Shown here: positions 6,778 through 6,885 of the stretch, piece after piece
How positions within the stretch are numbered: the first letter of the stretch is position 1
Layout of the letters: each line of letters starts with the position of its first letter
Source: Bacteroidota bacterium
GTDB lineage: Bacteria > Bacteroidota > Rhodothermia > Rhodothermales > UBA10348
Length of the DNA stretch: 6,885 nucleotides
Reading direction: 5' to 3'
Assembly: GCA_004356265.1 (NCBI GenBank)
Contig: SMXK01000199.1
Location: 1-6,885, forward strand
Program-made: the position numbers and the translations under genes
Notes under the pieces: model-generated
Told to the model about the DNA's origin: nothing
The model's input: only the letters and a program-made list of their open reading frames with translations
Databases searched by the model: none

Positions 6778-6885
6778 GGGAGAAGAACAGGTTTTTATTG
6801 CCCAGATTTATAAAAACCTGAGCGACGAACAGGCCATTCAATTTGCGAACGTGTACCGTCAACGGCGAAAAGATGCTACAACAAC
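6743..6885 (+). CDS. N-terminus of a probable TM2-domain membrane protein (3' partial)
   Basis: An ATG at 6743 opens a frame that runs to the right edge: 47 codons, starting MSKIIKYLPELEGEEQ and passing through FIAQIYKNLSDEQAIQFANV to YRQRRKDATT. The EGEE...L(S/T)DEQA..FA.VYR.RR(K/R)D pattern is what I recall as the N-terminal extension of Bacteroidota TM2-domain proteins, which continue into two transmembrane helices with a short turn. The TM2 part itself is beyond the window, so the family call rests on this extension and on its place behind a DUF2752 gene. It overlaps that gene by 35 bases in another frame. The visible part is soluble, helical and highly charged, with no signal peptide. 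Confidence 0.6.
   Translation, partial: MSKIIKYLPELEGEEQVFIAQIYKNLSDEQAIQFANVYRQRRKDATT

Overview
The window looks like chromosomal DNA from a Bacteroidota-related bacterium, most plausibly the Rhodothermota/Balneolota side of the group. The main evidence is a very large secreted protein ending in a type IX secretion (T9SS) sorting domain with the HPNYPNPF signature. Supporting signs are starts without clear Shine-Dalgarno sequences, TTG start codons and roughly balanced base composition by eye. The lineage is an inference; no rRNA or marker gene is present to settle it.

Layout: (1) Bases 1-3708 (+) hold the C-terminal bulk of a secreted M36/M4-like zinc metallopeptidase. Its true start lies left of the window. 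It has an FTP/PepSY-like propeptide end, an HEYAH...E zinc site, one Ig-like domain, a duplicated Ig-plus-jelly-roll cassette and a T9SS tail. (2) After a 102-base gap, 3811-5088 (+) encodes S-adenosylhomocysteine hydrolase of the short archaeal/Thermotoga type. (3) A perfect 16-bp hairpin at 5118-5153 serves as a terminator between this gene and the convergent ferredoxin gene. (4) 5178-5528 (-) encodes a seven-iron ferredoxin very close to Azotobacter FdI. (5) An 81-base divergent intergenic region carries a plausible Bacteroidota-type promoter for the ferredoxin. (6) 5610-6885 (+) holds three head-to-tail overlapping genes: a DUF2726-like PD-(D/E)XK nuclease-fold protein, a small DUF2752-like membrane protein, and the first 47 codons of what looks like a TM2-domain protein cut by the right edge.

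Functionally these are separate units rather than one pathway. The protease is an exported degradative or processing enzyme, the hydrolase belongs to the activated-methyl cycle, and the ferredoxin is an electron carrier. The three overlapping genes at the right form a probable translationally coupled set of unknown role; they are the least explained part of the window. I see no CRISPR array, tRNA, rRNA, insertion sequence or phage gene. I found no clear evidence of a wholly new system; the best leads are the nuclease-fold/DUF2752/TM2 cluster and the duplicated domain cassette in the protease.
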